DNA from: Hanleya hanleyi
Taxonomy: Eukaryota > Mollusca > Polyplacophora > Lepidopleurida > Hanleyidae
NCBI GenBank assembly: GCA_036873755.1
Contig: JAVTVY010025236.1
Coordinates: 39,749-103,748 of the forward strand
DNA: 64,000 nt
Direction: 5' to 3'
Below the pieces are notes generated by a model. The model did not search any database and was not told the origin of the DNA. It worked only from the letters and a program-made list of their open reading frames with translations. A program made the position numbers and the translations under genes. Positions 43,800 to 54,300 of this stretch are shown here, piece after piece; position 1 is the stretch's first letter; each line of letters begins with the position of its first letter.

Positions 43800-44576
43800 T
43801 TGCGCAATGACTTTTCATCGCATAGCTCCATCGCATAGCCCCATCGCATAGGTCCATCGCTCCATCGCATAGCTCCATCGCATAGCTCCATCGCTCCATC
43901 GCATAGCCCCATCGCATAGCTCCATCGCTCCATCGCCTTTTCATCGCATTTTCATCGCGTCTTTCATTTCTGATTTTCCATCGCATAGCCCCATCGCATA
44001 GCTCCATCGCTCCATCGCATAGCCCCATCGCATAGCTCCATCGCTCCATCGCCTTTTCATCGCATTTTCATCGCGTCTTTCATTTCTGATTTTCCATCGC
44101 ATAGCCCCATCGCATAGCTCCATCGCTCCATCGCATAGCTCCATCGCATAGCTCCATCGCTTCATCGCTCCATCGCTTCATCGCTCCATCGCATAGCTCC
44201 ATCGCATAGCCCCATCGCTCCATCGCATAGCTCCATCGCATACCCCCATCGCATAGCTCCATCGCATAGCTCCATCGCTCCATCGCATAGCTCCATCGCG
44301 CATCGCATAGCCTCATCGCGCATCGCATAGCCTCATCGCATAGCCTCATCGCGCATCGCATAGCGCGACTTTTCATTGCATAGCTTCATCGCTCCATCGC
44401 ATAGCTCCATCGCTTCATCGCATAGCTCCATCGCGCATCGCATAGCCTCATCGCATAGCCTCATCGCGCATCGCATAGCGCGACTTTTCATCGCATAGCT
44501 CCATCGCTCCATCGCATAGCTCCATCGCGCATCGCATAGCTCCATCGTTCCATCGCATAGCTCCATCGCGCTCAAT
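43800..44576 (-). repeat. GCGATGGAGCTAT minisatellite, right arm
   Basis: Inverted counterpart of 41160-41740, somewhat longer and with the GAAAATCAGAAATGAAAGAC phrase twice. Confidence 0.9.
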
Positions 44577-44621
44577 TAGAAATGAAAGACGCGATGGCCC
44601 CTCTCGGCCATCATACAAATC

Positions 44622-46590
44622 AGTGCACCCCCTAATGTAATTGCTGTGAGGTAAAGAAGGTCCCATCAAACGCACCCACCTACCCACCCCCACAACCCTT
44701 AACACCAACAGCTTAACTGGCACATGGTCTAACTCATTCAAAAATATCTACGAGACTTTCATGCGATTCATGTTTCCATGACTTGTTGCTGGCCAAGTTA
44801 CCTTGACCTTTTGTACCTTGAGCTTTTGGCATCTATCCTGCTACCCGACCCCATAATCGACTTACTTGTGCGCATGATTATATCCTGATTATTAATCTAC
44901 AGTGACCTTGACCTCAATATGTCTCACAGCACAGTTTGCAATAATTTTCTGATTGGTCAGTCACAGTGATATTGATCCGACATTTTTACCTCAGTTTTTT
45001 TTATTTCCTGATTTTTTTTTATTACACTGACCTTGACATTTGACCTCAATTTTGATACCTGACATATCGTCTCACTCTAACATCCGTCATGTCTAGCTAA
45101 TCATCCACAGCATCCAGAAATGGACTGTAATTGGTTGAATGGTGAATTTTATTAGTTCTAAAGCGCATAGTGAGACGTGTCCCCTGACAGTAGCCATTCA
45201 TAATTCATTTTGATTTGAACTCAAAATCTTGGCATGCTTGGAGATGTCAGACCAATCAAACAATGAAATAAAAAACTACCCACTCAGTCATGTAACAAAA
45301 ATGGAGGTGAAATAAAAATAGATCAGTTGGAACACTATTATTTAGTTTGGGAAGCAAGTCCCTTGATAACAATCAGAAATGTTGAAATATGTTATGTGCC
45401 AAGTACACGAGCATGTCAATTTACTGGGTTTTTTTCTGCAAATACTGCGTCCATCCCTGTGAAATGTATGTATGACATACCAGGGACTGGCTTTTGACTG
45501 AATAAAAAAAGAAAGAAAAAAATGATCATTAAAAAAATGATATGTTTCCATAGCAATCATATAAATTATTCGAACAAGTTCATTTTCGATAAGCTTCTGG
45601 CTCTTGACAAGTTAAGTCAACTAAAGGAGTACTGAATATTTCTTTTTTTTTTGGATAAAATAAAATGAAATGATTATTTAAAAAATGATTTGTTTTCATA
45701 GCAACCATATAGATTATCCGAACGAGTTCAAAAGGATTCTGGCTCCTGTTTTTCAAAGATCTCGCTCACGTATGGTCGGACGCCTTGATGGACGCACGGA
45801 CGTACTTAATGACAATACCCCTAGGCCAAAATTGGCCAAGGAGTAAAAAACGAGTCTTGATGATCTCCTGATTTTTGGATCAGTGGTGTCTGTCATCTTT
45901 GACCTACATGTAAGGTTGGCTATGCGGCACAATGTATTCTCCTCTCAAAAACAGGTTATTCTATGATTTTCTGAGTTTTGAAGCCCAGTGACCTTGCACC
46001 TTAGCTATCCTGGCCAAATTGGGATACTGTGCATTCCACAGGCCTCGTACAGCTTTGACTGACCTGACCAGAATAGAAATCTTAAGCTGATATGCGTGTA
46101 CAAAAGGTTCACATCGTCATGTTCACAGATCGAGGTCTTTAAATTAAATGTCAGTTAAATAATACATTCGATCCCTTACTATTCTAGCAGGTCTATCCTC
46201 CCGGATCCGTCTGTCCACAGCTGTGAAACGCAAATCTCAAACAAAATTTTGGGTTCGTATGCTTCAACGTGGAACAATATGTTGTATCCGAAATACATGT
46301 ATTTTCTCTTTGAAGTTGCCAATAAATTCACTAGGAAAGTCAATATTCTTTCCTCAAATAGTATAGTGATTTGATGCGTATGTACCATATTTATATCACG
46401 GGTTCCTTTTGCTTTGAATGCATTTTGCCGAGAAGCAACAGGAACTTGATAATGTGATGTCTAGCACTGTGATATCACTTGTCTTTATTAAGCGTCTTGT
46501 CTGTGTCTTGTCTGCTGTCCTCAGTGTTTTATAGATTGGATGGAGGGTGTCTGGTCCCATGCTACTTCAAAGATTTCTTCTTTTAAATAG
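44622..46590. other. Intergenic, no gene seen
   Basis: Holds a diverged direct duplication of about 110 bp: TTCCATAGCAATCATATAAA at about 45546 and a similar phrase at about 45696. No supportable gene. Confidence 0.5.
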
Positions 46591-46604
46591 CAGGAACGCA
46601 ACTT

Positions 46605-46690
46605 GGCTGGGTGGTGCTTAGTTGGTTCGTCGCGATGTGGCTGAAATATTGTTGAAAAAGACGTTAAATTCTATTCACTCACTCACGCGC
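46605..46690 (+). mobile_element. SINE 3' tail
   Basis: GGCTGAAATATTGTTGAAAA, then ATTCACTCACTCAC, matching the tail of the SINE at 31752-32065 in the other orientation. Confidence 0.7.
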
Positions 46691-46799
46691 TCACTCATTT
46701 ATCACTGATTAAAATCATGCCCCCATGCTGTAGCATAGGGAGAAGTGAAAATCAACCACCAGTGTGAAGGCTAAACATGTCCTGTTGCTGAATGCGTCC

Positions 46800-47000
46800 G
46801 GCTCCTATCTTCTAGATTTAACTTCTCCACATTGGCAACTAAGGGCGGACAATTTGAAATACAACGATATGAGAAGGGACATTACTCCCCAGAATATTCT
46901 AAGCCATCACACAGGTACCCTAGAAGAAAGGACGTGTCAGCTTTACCCGGGAAAAAACCCTCTTGCTGTCACGTTTGTAAAGCGAAAAAAATTATTTCTC
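46800..47000 (-). repeat. Dispersed repeat copy with zinc-finger-like frame
   Basis: On the plus strand one frame reads LPGKKPSCCHVCKAKK, which resembles a C2H2 linker and CxxC. On the minus strand it matches 48170-48230 over about 45 bp, including GGGTTTTTTCCCGGGTAAAG. It may be a repeat that captured part of a finger array, or the resemblance may be chance. Confidence 0.45.
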
Positions 47001-47361
47001 CATATCAACATGAAAAGTTGTATTTCATACATATAAAATACCGAAATTTTACACTGAAAACTCTCACAGCCAATAGTGACGTAAAACGGCGTCGATGAAC
47101 GTTGGAAAATGGGCGCTTGGTCGTTTTTATATTTTCTGGATACATTTTCACAGGGAATTCCCTTTATATCCAAAATATGACACCTCCAACCAAAATCTAA
47201 TTCCATGTTCTCAATTTTATCAAATATACCACAAACATATATTGAAATATCATTTTGGTTGAAGGTGTCATATTTTCATGAAATTTAAAATAAGTTTTGT
47301 TTTCTCTGTTGACTTGGAAGACTGCGTTATATTGGCATTGTAAGAGTGTTTGGTGTTGCAT

Positions 47362-47520
47362 AGCTGCTTGGCCGTGTGGTCAGAGCGTTTGGTTGTGAAT
47401 GAACAATGCTGTCAATTTTGAGTTCGAATCCCAATTTTGTCATTTTTTTTTTTTTTTTTCGTTTTTGTTTTTATCCATAGCTGAATGACTCCTGAAGAAA
47501 TATTTCTGGAGTAAAATAAA
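47362..47520 (+). mobile_element. tRNA-like SINE
   Basis: A-box TGGCCGTGTGG (47369-47379) and B-box AGTTCGAATCC (47421-47431) with tRNA-like spacing, then a poly-T tract and an A-rich end. The tRNA part is close enough to have been a tRNA, but there is no acceptor stem that I can pair. Confidence 0.65.
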
Positions 47521-48169
47521 AAAAAAAAATTTTACAATTAATATTTTGTAAGTAGAAAATCCCCAAAGCTGTTCTGTTTCTTTCACCACTTGTACTTCCA
47601 CTTGCAGAACAACGTATCACCCGAAACAGACAGGCCTAAATATTTTTGTCATCAATGCGTACGATATTTAATTCATGGATGTGCGTATATAGTAGTAAAG
47701 TAACATAGCAATGGCAAATATGAACCGAAGTGTGCCACTCAATAATTTGAAATGTGAATGTTGTGGCAAAAACTCCCGGTTAGGCCAAACCAGGAATACA
47801 GATTACTGCTTGTTTAATGTTGTAAAAAATGGTGCTGAATATACATTACAATCTTTTGTTCACTTACTGTTTCGCAATAGTTGCTTCTCATTCATGTAAT
47901 TATTTATTGAAGATATTCGTGCTGTAGTGAACCAAGTAATGTGGTTTGGGTTGCCCCAAGAAGTAAAAAGACCATATAAAGTGTTGTCTTGTGAGTGCTC
48001 TACATGCTATTGTCTTACATGCATCGCTTTCATTTTATAATTAACTCAGCCTTACATGGAGGACCTGTTCCTGACGAGCGCATGGCACACTCAACTCTGT
48101 ATAATAATAGAACTGGGGAAGACCGGCCTTTATTGCTTGAACACGTCATTCGTATAGCGCAGATCTAGG
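47521..48169. other. Intergenic, no gene seen
   Basis: A 62-codon frame at 47711-47899 has a CECCGK pair but no histidine ligands. I do not call it. Confidence 0.45.
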
Positions 48170-48290
48170 AAAGCTGTCAAGAGGGTTTTTTCCCGGGTAA
48201 AGCTGACATGTTCTTTACGGGCAAAAGTCTCAGTGGGATACGCTCCACTGCGAACCTTGGGCAAGACTTTCAAATCGGGGAACACGGATT
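48170..48290 (+). repeat. Dispersed repeat copy (AAGAGGGTTTTTTC family)
   Basis: CAAGAGGGTTTTTTCCCGGG, then AAAGCTGACATGTTCTTTAC, shared with 46930-46990 (inverted) and, more weakly, 42236. Confidence 0.65.
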
Positions 48291-48807
48291 AACTCACACA
48301 CGCCCACATCAGTGACCTTCTCAATCTTGGCGTCGCCGCCACCTTGGGGTCTAGATTGAAATGAATGGTCACGTGACTAAAATGTGGAACTCAAAATGGC
48401 GCCTTCTGAGAAACGCCGGATTGGCTTGTTATGGTGGGATTCGCCATTGCGTGCCAACTTTTTCATAGAATCGAAACCGAATACTCTACGAGAGCACGTG
48501 TTTCAGAGAATGTGAAACAATTTTCAAGTTTTTAATGTGCCGAAGGAAGAAAGTCATTGTAGACAAGGTGAATTTGAATATTGTCATATCGATAATAAAA
48601 TGATAGCGTTTCAGCTTGGGACTCATCTCCATTAATTCTCCAAATTATTGCACCTGAACATCTGTTTGGGAAAGCTGCCGATTGCAGCCTTGAACCGAGC
48701 GAAGTCGTAGCTGTAGCCTGTATGCGAAATATATATATACAAAAATGTCAAGCGTCTAATCAGTCATTCAATAATCACCCGTCGACCATTAAAGAATTTC
48801 CGCGTCC

Positions 48808-48935
48808 ATAATCCAAAGACCCTAATTCATATAATAATATTAGCACCAAACTAAAAGGATAAATCATAGTATACATAAAACTAGGCTAATTTCCTGCAAG
48901 TCAGAAGCGGTTAACAGTTTTCAATGATGCCAGCA
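48808..48935 (+). repeat. Segment duplicated from 30400-30520
   Basis: See 30400-30520. This copy is followed by two more repeats that also occur around ZNF-B. Confidence 0.7.
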
Positions 48936-49029
48936 AAGACATCATGATGTTCCAATAATATCAAATCCGTATCCCTGATCAGTATACTTTATCCATATGA
49001 TATACGCTGTAAAGTCATTATCAAAAGTA

Positions 49030-49145
49030 TTATGTATCTCAGTCACGCTTTGGTTGTGAGTGGTCATATGAACACTATGAGAATCTCGCAATACATAGGT
49101 TCGTACGGCCCCTAGCCCCGGGTTAAGCGGAATTAGACACCAGTT
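49030..49145 (+). repeat. ZNF-flanking repeat, diverged third copy
   Basis: GTATCTCAG.CACGCTTT, then ACGGCCCCTAGCCCCGGGTT and AAGCGGAATTAGACA align with 50120-50225. Confidence 0.6.
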
Positions 49146-49989
49146 ACGAAACGTACCACCGTATGTCTTGCACGCTAAGCTCGTATTTTGCTATCAGAAT
49201 GCGATATGTATCGGATGTAAAGCTTTCTGAATACATGATCGACAGTTCTGCAAGATGAGCATCGTTTTCTTAAAGTTTGTCCGGTAACGTTTGCACAAGA
49301 TTTTGCCGTGAATTATTGTTACTGATCATGGGACATTGTTAATGCAATCCCATCGTGGTGGTCAAAGAGTGTCACCTCTTGACAAAAATGTCATAAATAG
49401 TGTGGATCCCATCATTGCAAACAGCCCATAAACAACATGGTGTCATTGATATCTACTCACAAGTGTGACATCTAGCATTAAAATTTGAGGAAAAGATCTT
49501 TGATCGTCCCATTCTGCATTGAGGATGTCCGCTGGTGGTTTTTGGCTTTGACAGCCATTTTCCTGTTTTTCCTGTAGAGTTATCTTCCTTTCCTACGTTA
49601 AGAGATAGTGATTTCCTTTAAAAGCCTTCTAGCCGAGAATTTTGCACAGCAACATCCATCCAATTTGATAATTTTTGATAGACATTGTGATTATCTGCAA
49701 ACAGTTAGAATATAAGAAAAAGTTAAATAATATTTATATGATTTTTTTCATGAAGATGCTTCAAAACTAGGGCTATTCCGTATGGTTTTTGGGTTTTCAA
49801 ATTGAGCATGGGTCAGTCCACTTAACGTTGCCTACATGTACAGCTAAAAAATGTACACCAACCTATATTTTATTCTTTGTTTTTCCTCATATTACACAAT
49901 TATAATGCAACAACACACATTATTCAAAAACTTAATTACTTTGATTCACCACCAGCGGATATCCTTAAAGTACGAATTTGAGATTCTGC

Positions 49990-50290
49990 TGTAGCTAATT
50001 ACAGCACATATAAGGGAAGTGGGAAGAGGTGCCGACATACTGACTGCGTCACATGACTTCACAGAATAATCTTCTGGTTAACCTATCTAAAGCACATACC
50101 AAGAATCTAACGATTCGTGAGATGTGTTGTATCTCAGGTACGCTTTTATTGTACCTGTTCATGTGGCAACTTGGATGATATGACCACACGGCCCCTAGCA
50201 CCGGCATAAGCGGTATTAGATACAAATCGAGAGAGATACTGGTAATTGGTGAGCTGTTTCGCTGTGACAACTCGTACATTGGAGATTCCA
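49990..50290 (-). repeat. ZNF-flanking repeat, copy downstream of ZNF-C
   Basis: Inverted and about 90% alike to 28940-29250. Shared ends GCTCACCAATT and CACTTCCCTTATATGTG define a unit of roughly 300 bp. Confidence 0.8.
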
Positions 50291-50499
50291 TCAATGATGT
50301 AGGATAAACATTTTCATTGAACAACCGTTATTCCACTTTTGAGCTGTCATGTGGGATTCTCTGAGAGAAGTATTACCCACTCTTGTCTAACGCACCAAGG
50401 AAACTAATAGTCAATAGGTAATGTTTAGTTTTTTTCTCAGCACCAATCCAATAAATTAATCATGAAACAACAATCTACGAATTGGGATTTCCGAAAAGA

Positions 50500-52587
50500 T
50501 CACAGGTCAAGGTTATTTCCGTAGTCATCTTCTGTCCCCGTATGGATTTGCAGAAGATGTTTCTGTTTGCTATGACAACTCCAACATTTGAACTTCTTCC
50601 CTTTCTGAGCGTTTTCGGGTAGCTTGTTCAACATACAATAACTGGCATCCTTGATCGCATTGTCACACGTAGCACATTTTACGATATTTTTGTCTCGGTG
50701 CATCTGTAGTTCTATACCATTCGGAAATGTGACGTGGCAGGATTTACATACAGACGGTTTCAGACGGTGAGATTTCATATGAAGCTTGAGAAAACTTGGC
50801 ATTGGAAAAGAACTACCACAGACCGTGCATAAATGCAGTTTTCCGGCCGGGCAAGTATGCATTCTCAGCTGGTCCAGGTTATCGTAACTTGTGCCACACG
50901 ACACGCATCTGAGCGGATTTTCTGCGATTTCGTGGCGCCGCATATGGATTCCAAACGTACTGCCTAGTCTGAAGCTCTGTCCACAGATAGGACATAGATA
51001 TGGCCTCTCGCCCGTATGAGTTCTTGTATGAGATTCAAGCTCCATCCTCACTAGAAAACCCTTTCCACACTCGGCACACCAATGTTTGTAAGTATTATTG
51101 TGGCGCCCAACGTGAGTCGTGTGGTCGCTCTTGCGGAGAAACTTCTGTCCGCAAAAATCGCAAAGAAACCGTTTTTCACCCTTATGAATGCGCATATGCT
51201 CGCTCAATGTTGACGATCTCATGAAAGACTTTCCACAAGTCTCACACTTGAATGGCCTTTCCCCTGTATGTGCCCTCATATGCTCTTGCAAACTGGTCCT
51301 GGTCAGGTAGATTTTATCGCACACACTGCACTTTATGATTTCCTTTGGATCGCCAGGCTTCCTTCGTTTCCGTTTAGGACCATATTGTTCCCTTCTAGCT
51401 CGTACTCTCTTTATCCCACGCAAATCATCCAACTTCTCTCTCGCCGTTCTGCGGTCATTCAACCTCTGTGGCTTTGCATCCTGCACAACCCGGCGACACA
51501 GCCTCTGGAGGATCTCACATGCTCTATTTTCAGTCGCTTTTTCTCCTGGAACTAATGCACTGACAAATGTAGCTGTCTTATCTCGGGGAGTTCTGGGAGT
51601 AACACGTTTGGAGACTGTTGAACCTTTGGAGAGCGAGGCGGCTAGTGATTCATTTGGGAGGGTAGTCACTGGTGACCCTTTGAAGGGGATGGAGTCTGAT
51701 GACCCACTGCGGAAGGCTGTGATGGAGGACCGCTTAGAGATGACGGTCGCTGCAAACTTATTTGGGATGGCTGTGATTAATGATCCTATAGATAGGCTGG
51801 CTGCTGCCGACTCATTTGGGATGGCTGTGACTGGTGACCCTTTATAGAGGCTGGTTTCTGCTGACTTATTTTGGGTGGCTGCGTTTAGTGATCCTTTGAA
51901 GAGGCTGGTTGCGGTTGACTCACTGGGGAGGGCTATGATTGATGGTACTTCGTGAGCAACAGGATTGACCACTGTCCGCATTCTCGGGGGGAGAACTGTG
52001 ATGACTGCAGGCCCTTGACTGGTGACTGGTGCGAGATGGGAGGGAACAGCCGTGCCCGATTGAGATGCTTGGGTAGGAATGAAAACTGGCTTGCCTAGCA
52101 GATGCGGTGGATATAAATTGGCAACAAAATTGGAGACGTTGGTGATTGGTGGCCCTTGGGGAGTAGGGATGTTGAAAGTTAGTGACCCAGTGAGAGGAAT
52201 GAGGTTGGTAGATGGAAGCTGTTGGGGGAGAATGAGTTGGGTAACTGGCACTATGGGTGCAACATTAGGGTTGCCGACTGATGGTACTTGTGTGTGGGCA
52301 GGATTGGTGACTGTTAGTATTTGGGGAAGTGGAGGGGACGGAGGAAAGTGAGAAGGTGGAGTATCACAGATGTGAATTCGGAAAGTATCGCGACTTCCTT
52401 CTGACAGCTGGTTCTTAAAGGGCATTGCACAATTTGCACACTTGAAGATTAAAGACTCCACATTTGGGACGGTGAACCTCATAAGCTTGGAAGTTTCTCC
52501 GATGGTGGAGTAAGTTTCTAGCTCCACCGTGTACAAGAGATCCTCTGGTTCGCTTTCGTCATCCGTTTCCTCTGTGTCACAGAAATG
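50500..52587 (-). CDS. ZNF-C, main exon: C2H2 zinc-finger protein
   Basis: Exon begins at 52587 after the acceptor TCTTACTTCAG and encodes 695 codons to the stop at 50500. The in-frame ATG further up (52665) lies in the intron. It joins in phase 0 to the exon ending at 53223, giving a protein of 792 aa. Order: an acidic start (DTEETDDESEPED), the N-terminal module shared with ZNF-A and ZNF-B (VELET, then 26 residues, then CANCAMPF), a Pro/Ser/Thr-rich region with about six degenerate repeats of the form SLxKGSxVTAIPNESAA, a basic stretch (GPKRKRRKPGDP) that could be a nuclear signal, and about eight fingers at residues 514-730 with TGERP linkers, plus a final half-finger (CWSCHSKQKHLLQIH). 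No breaks. Probably a transcription regulator, and the target is unknown. Confidence 0.88.
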   Translation of the reverse strand, partial: HFCDTEETDDESEPEDLLYTVELETYSTIGETSKLMRFTVPNVESLIFKCANCAMPFKNQLSEGSRDTFRIHICDTPPSHFPPSPPLPQILTVTNPAHTQVPSVGNPNVAPIVPVTQLILPQQLPSTNLIPLTGSLTFNIPTPQGPPITNVSNFVANLYPPHLLGKPVFIPTQASQSGTAVPSHLAPVTSQGPAVITVLPPRMRTVVNPVAHEVPSIIALPSESTATSLFKGSLNAATQNKSAETSLYKGSPVTAIPNESAAASLSIGSLITAIPNKFAATVISKRSSITAFRSGSSDSIPFKGSPVTTLPNESLAASLSKGSTVSKRVTPRTPRDKTATFVSALVPGEKATENRACEILQRLCRRVVQDAKPQRLNDRRTAREKLDDLRGIKRVRARREQYGPKRKRRKPGDPKEIIKCSVCDKIYLTRTSLQEHMRAHTGERPFKCETCGKSFMRSSTLSEHMRIHKGEKRFLCDFCGQKFLRKSDHTTHVGRHNNTYKHWCAECGKGFLVRMELESHTRTHTGERPYLCPICGQSFRLGSTFGIHMRRHEIAENPLRCVSCGTSYDNLDQLRMHTCPAGKLHLCTVCGSSFPMPSFLKLHMKSHRLKPSVCKSCHVTFPNGIELQMHRDKNIVKCATCDNAIKDASYCMLNKLPENAQKGKKFKCWSCHSKQKHLLQIHTGTEDDYGNNLDL

Positions 52588-53222
52588 CTGAAGTAAGAGA
52601 TGGAATAGAGCAAATGAAAATAATTTAATGCAAATAGATGGGCCAATACCTGTAGAACAAGTCATGGAAACACACCGAGAGAAAAAAAAAGAATAGCAAT
52701 TTCTTCTTGCCTGGTTTACAGCCGAGAAAGAGAGAGGAAGAGAGATCTGGTGTAAGTTACTGTCATCAAATCAATTGGGAGGATTGGAAAAATTTTCAAA
52801 AATATGTGTATTCAGGAAATAAAATAAAGGAAATATTATAGTGTATTATAAAAGTATTTGATTTCCATGCATTCATATGAAAATACCAACATGCTCAATT
52901 AGAATTTGAAACTTATGGGGCACAGCGAGCCATGATGATAAAGCTGATGAAGACAGTTACCATGGTTACCCGACATGGTAAATCCTCTAATAATCCAATC
53001 ACAGAAAGTGAAATTTCACACCGGAAAATCGGGGGGTGACCAAACTTATTTGCACAGGAAGTTGCACAACGAAAATGGTCCAAACTCATGCTAATAAAAT
53101 ATTATCTCTTCATTATTTTAATGACTGTTTTGGTCAACATTTGCAGATTAGGGGTGACTGAATTACCAGAGGATCATTACCCTTCAAAAATATCATTGCC
53201 TCAGACCCCTTCCATGACCTAC

Positions 53223-53545
53223 CTTTCTTCTTCTAGCCTCTATTTGCCGAGCCACAGGCAGTGACGTTTGAGACAAATCTCGACAACGGCCAGTCATAGG
53301 AATGCGTCGTTTCCTGTGAGGCCTGGGTCGTGGAATGTTATCAACACATTTTTGATCTGCGGTATCAACTTCTGACTGCAGGCCCTCAAAGTATGATTGC
53401 ATGGATCCTGTTTCTATCTGCCATCCATTTTCCACCGTGGCCTTGTTAGGGGCATCTGTGTCTGTGGTATCATTTTTCCAATAATTATGCTCTGACCCTG
53501 CTGATGTTGCCATGGAGATCTGTATTCTTCAGGGTAATAATGCAA
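53223..53545 (-). CDS. ZNF-C, first coding exon
   Basis: Exon 53545-53223: acceptor TTTTTTTTTTGTCTTGCAG on its 5' side, then 32 nt of leader, then the ATG at 53513, then 97 codons ending RRRK at the donor AAAG|GTAGGT. It encodes a hydrophilic stretch with a basic part (RPRPHRKRRIP) and no known domain. The splice to 52587 is in phase 0. The acceptor before the ATG implies a further non-coding 5' exon, as for the other two genes. Confidence 0.75.
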
Positions 53546-53629
53546 CTGCAAGACAAAAAAAAAATGCCTTGTTAAATGGCCTTTAAAGCAAAACAGAGGT
53601 TTGTCTATGCAGAATATATGCAGAGTCTA

Positions 53630-54300
53630 TGCATGTTATTTTTTTCACAAATATGGACGAATATGCATATTATATTATAAGTTAAATAATGTTGAACATT
53701 GTTAGATATAGCGTGATTATAGGCGAAGACATGGTGTCTATGCGGGTGTGAAGAGGCCTTTAATATCCCTACCATGTAATTTTTATAACACCATGGAGTC
53801 ACCACTGACAAATATGCATATTATATTATAAGTTAAATAATGTTGAACCTTGTTGGATATAGTGTGATTATAGGCGAAGACTTGGGGTCTATGCAGGTGT
53901 GAAGAGGCTTTTAATATCCCCGCCATGTACTTTTTATAACACCATGCAGTAACCACTGACAAATATGAATATTATAAGTCAAATAATGTTGAACCTTGTT
54001 TGATATAGTGTGATTATAGGCGAAGACATGGACGAGTCTATGCAGGTGTGAAGAGGCTTTTAATATCCTTACCATGTAAATTTTTACAAATATGGACAAA
54101 TATGCATATTATATTATTTGTTAAATAATGTTGAACCTAGATATAGTGTGAGTATAGGCGAAGACATGGTGTTTATGCGGGCGTGGTAGGAACTACCATG
54201 TACTTTTTATAACACCATGATGAAATCACCACTGACGAATATTATCCATTATATTTTAAGTTAAATAATGTTGAACCTTGTTGGATATAGTGTGGTTATG
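53630..54300. repeat. About 150-bp tandem repeat, 4-5 units
   Basis: Each unit has TTAAATAATGTTGAACCTTG, TATAGGCGAAGAC, GTGAAGAGGC and TTTTATAACACCATG. Units vary by indels. They lie in the upstream region of ZNF-C. Confidence 0.85.

Larger units (their letters stand above)
41109..44615. mobile_element. Fold-back element 4, 3.5 kb, minisatellite arms
   Basis: Termini TATGATGGCCGAGAGGGGCC are inverted at both ends. CAAATC lies immediately outside both (41103-41108 and 44616-44621), a 6-bp target duplication. Arms 41109-41755 and 43798-44615 consist mainly of GCGATGGAGCTAT (13 bp) and GCGATGGA (8 bp) units in opposite orientation, plus the spacer phrase ATGAAAGACGCGATG. Each terminus contains a small hairpin (GATGGCC/GGCCATC). 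The interior, about 2 kb, encodes nothing recognisable and has a nested hairpin at 42002. Confidence 0.88.

Noticed and set aside
47362..47450. Genuine tRNA gene
   Set aside because: A- and B-boxes are present, but no paired acceptor stem or clear anticodon arm, and a poly-T/A-rich tail follows. A SINE is the better call.
47711..47899. Small zinc-finger-like gene
   Set aside because: Only a CxxC pair (CECC) and no histidine ligands. No splice or promoter support.
53630..54300. Regular repeats considered as a CRISPR array
   Set aside because: The units are contiguous 150-bp tandem repeats without unique spacers, in animal DNA.
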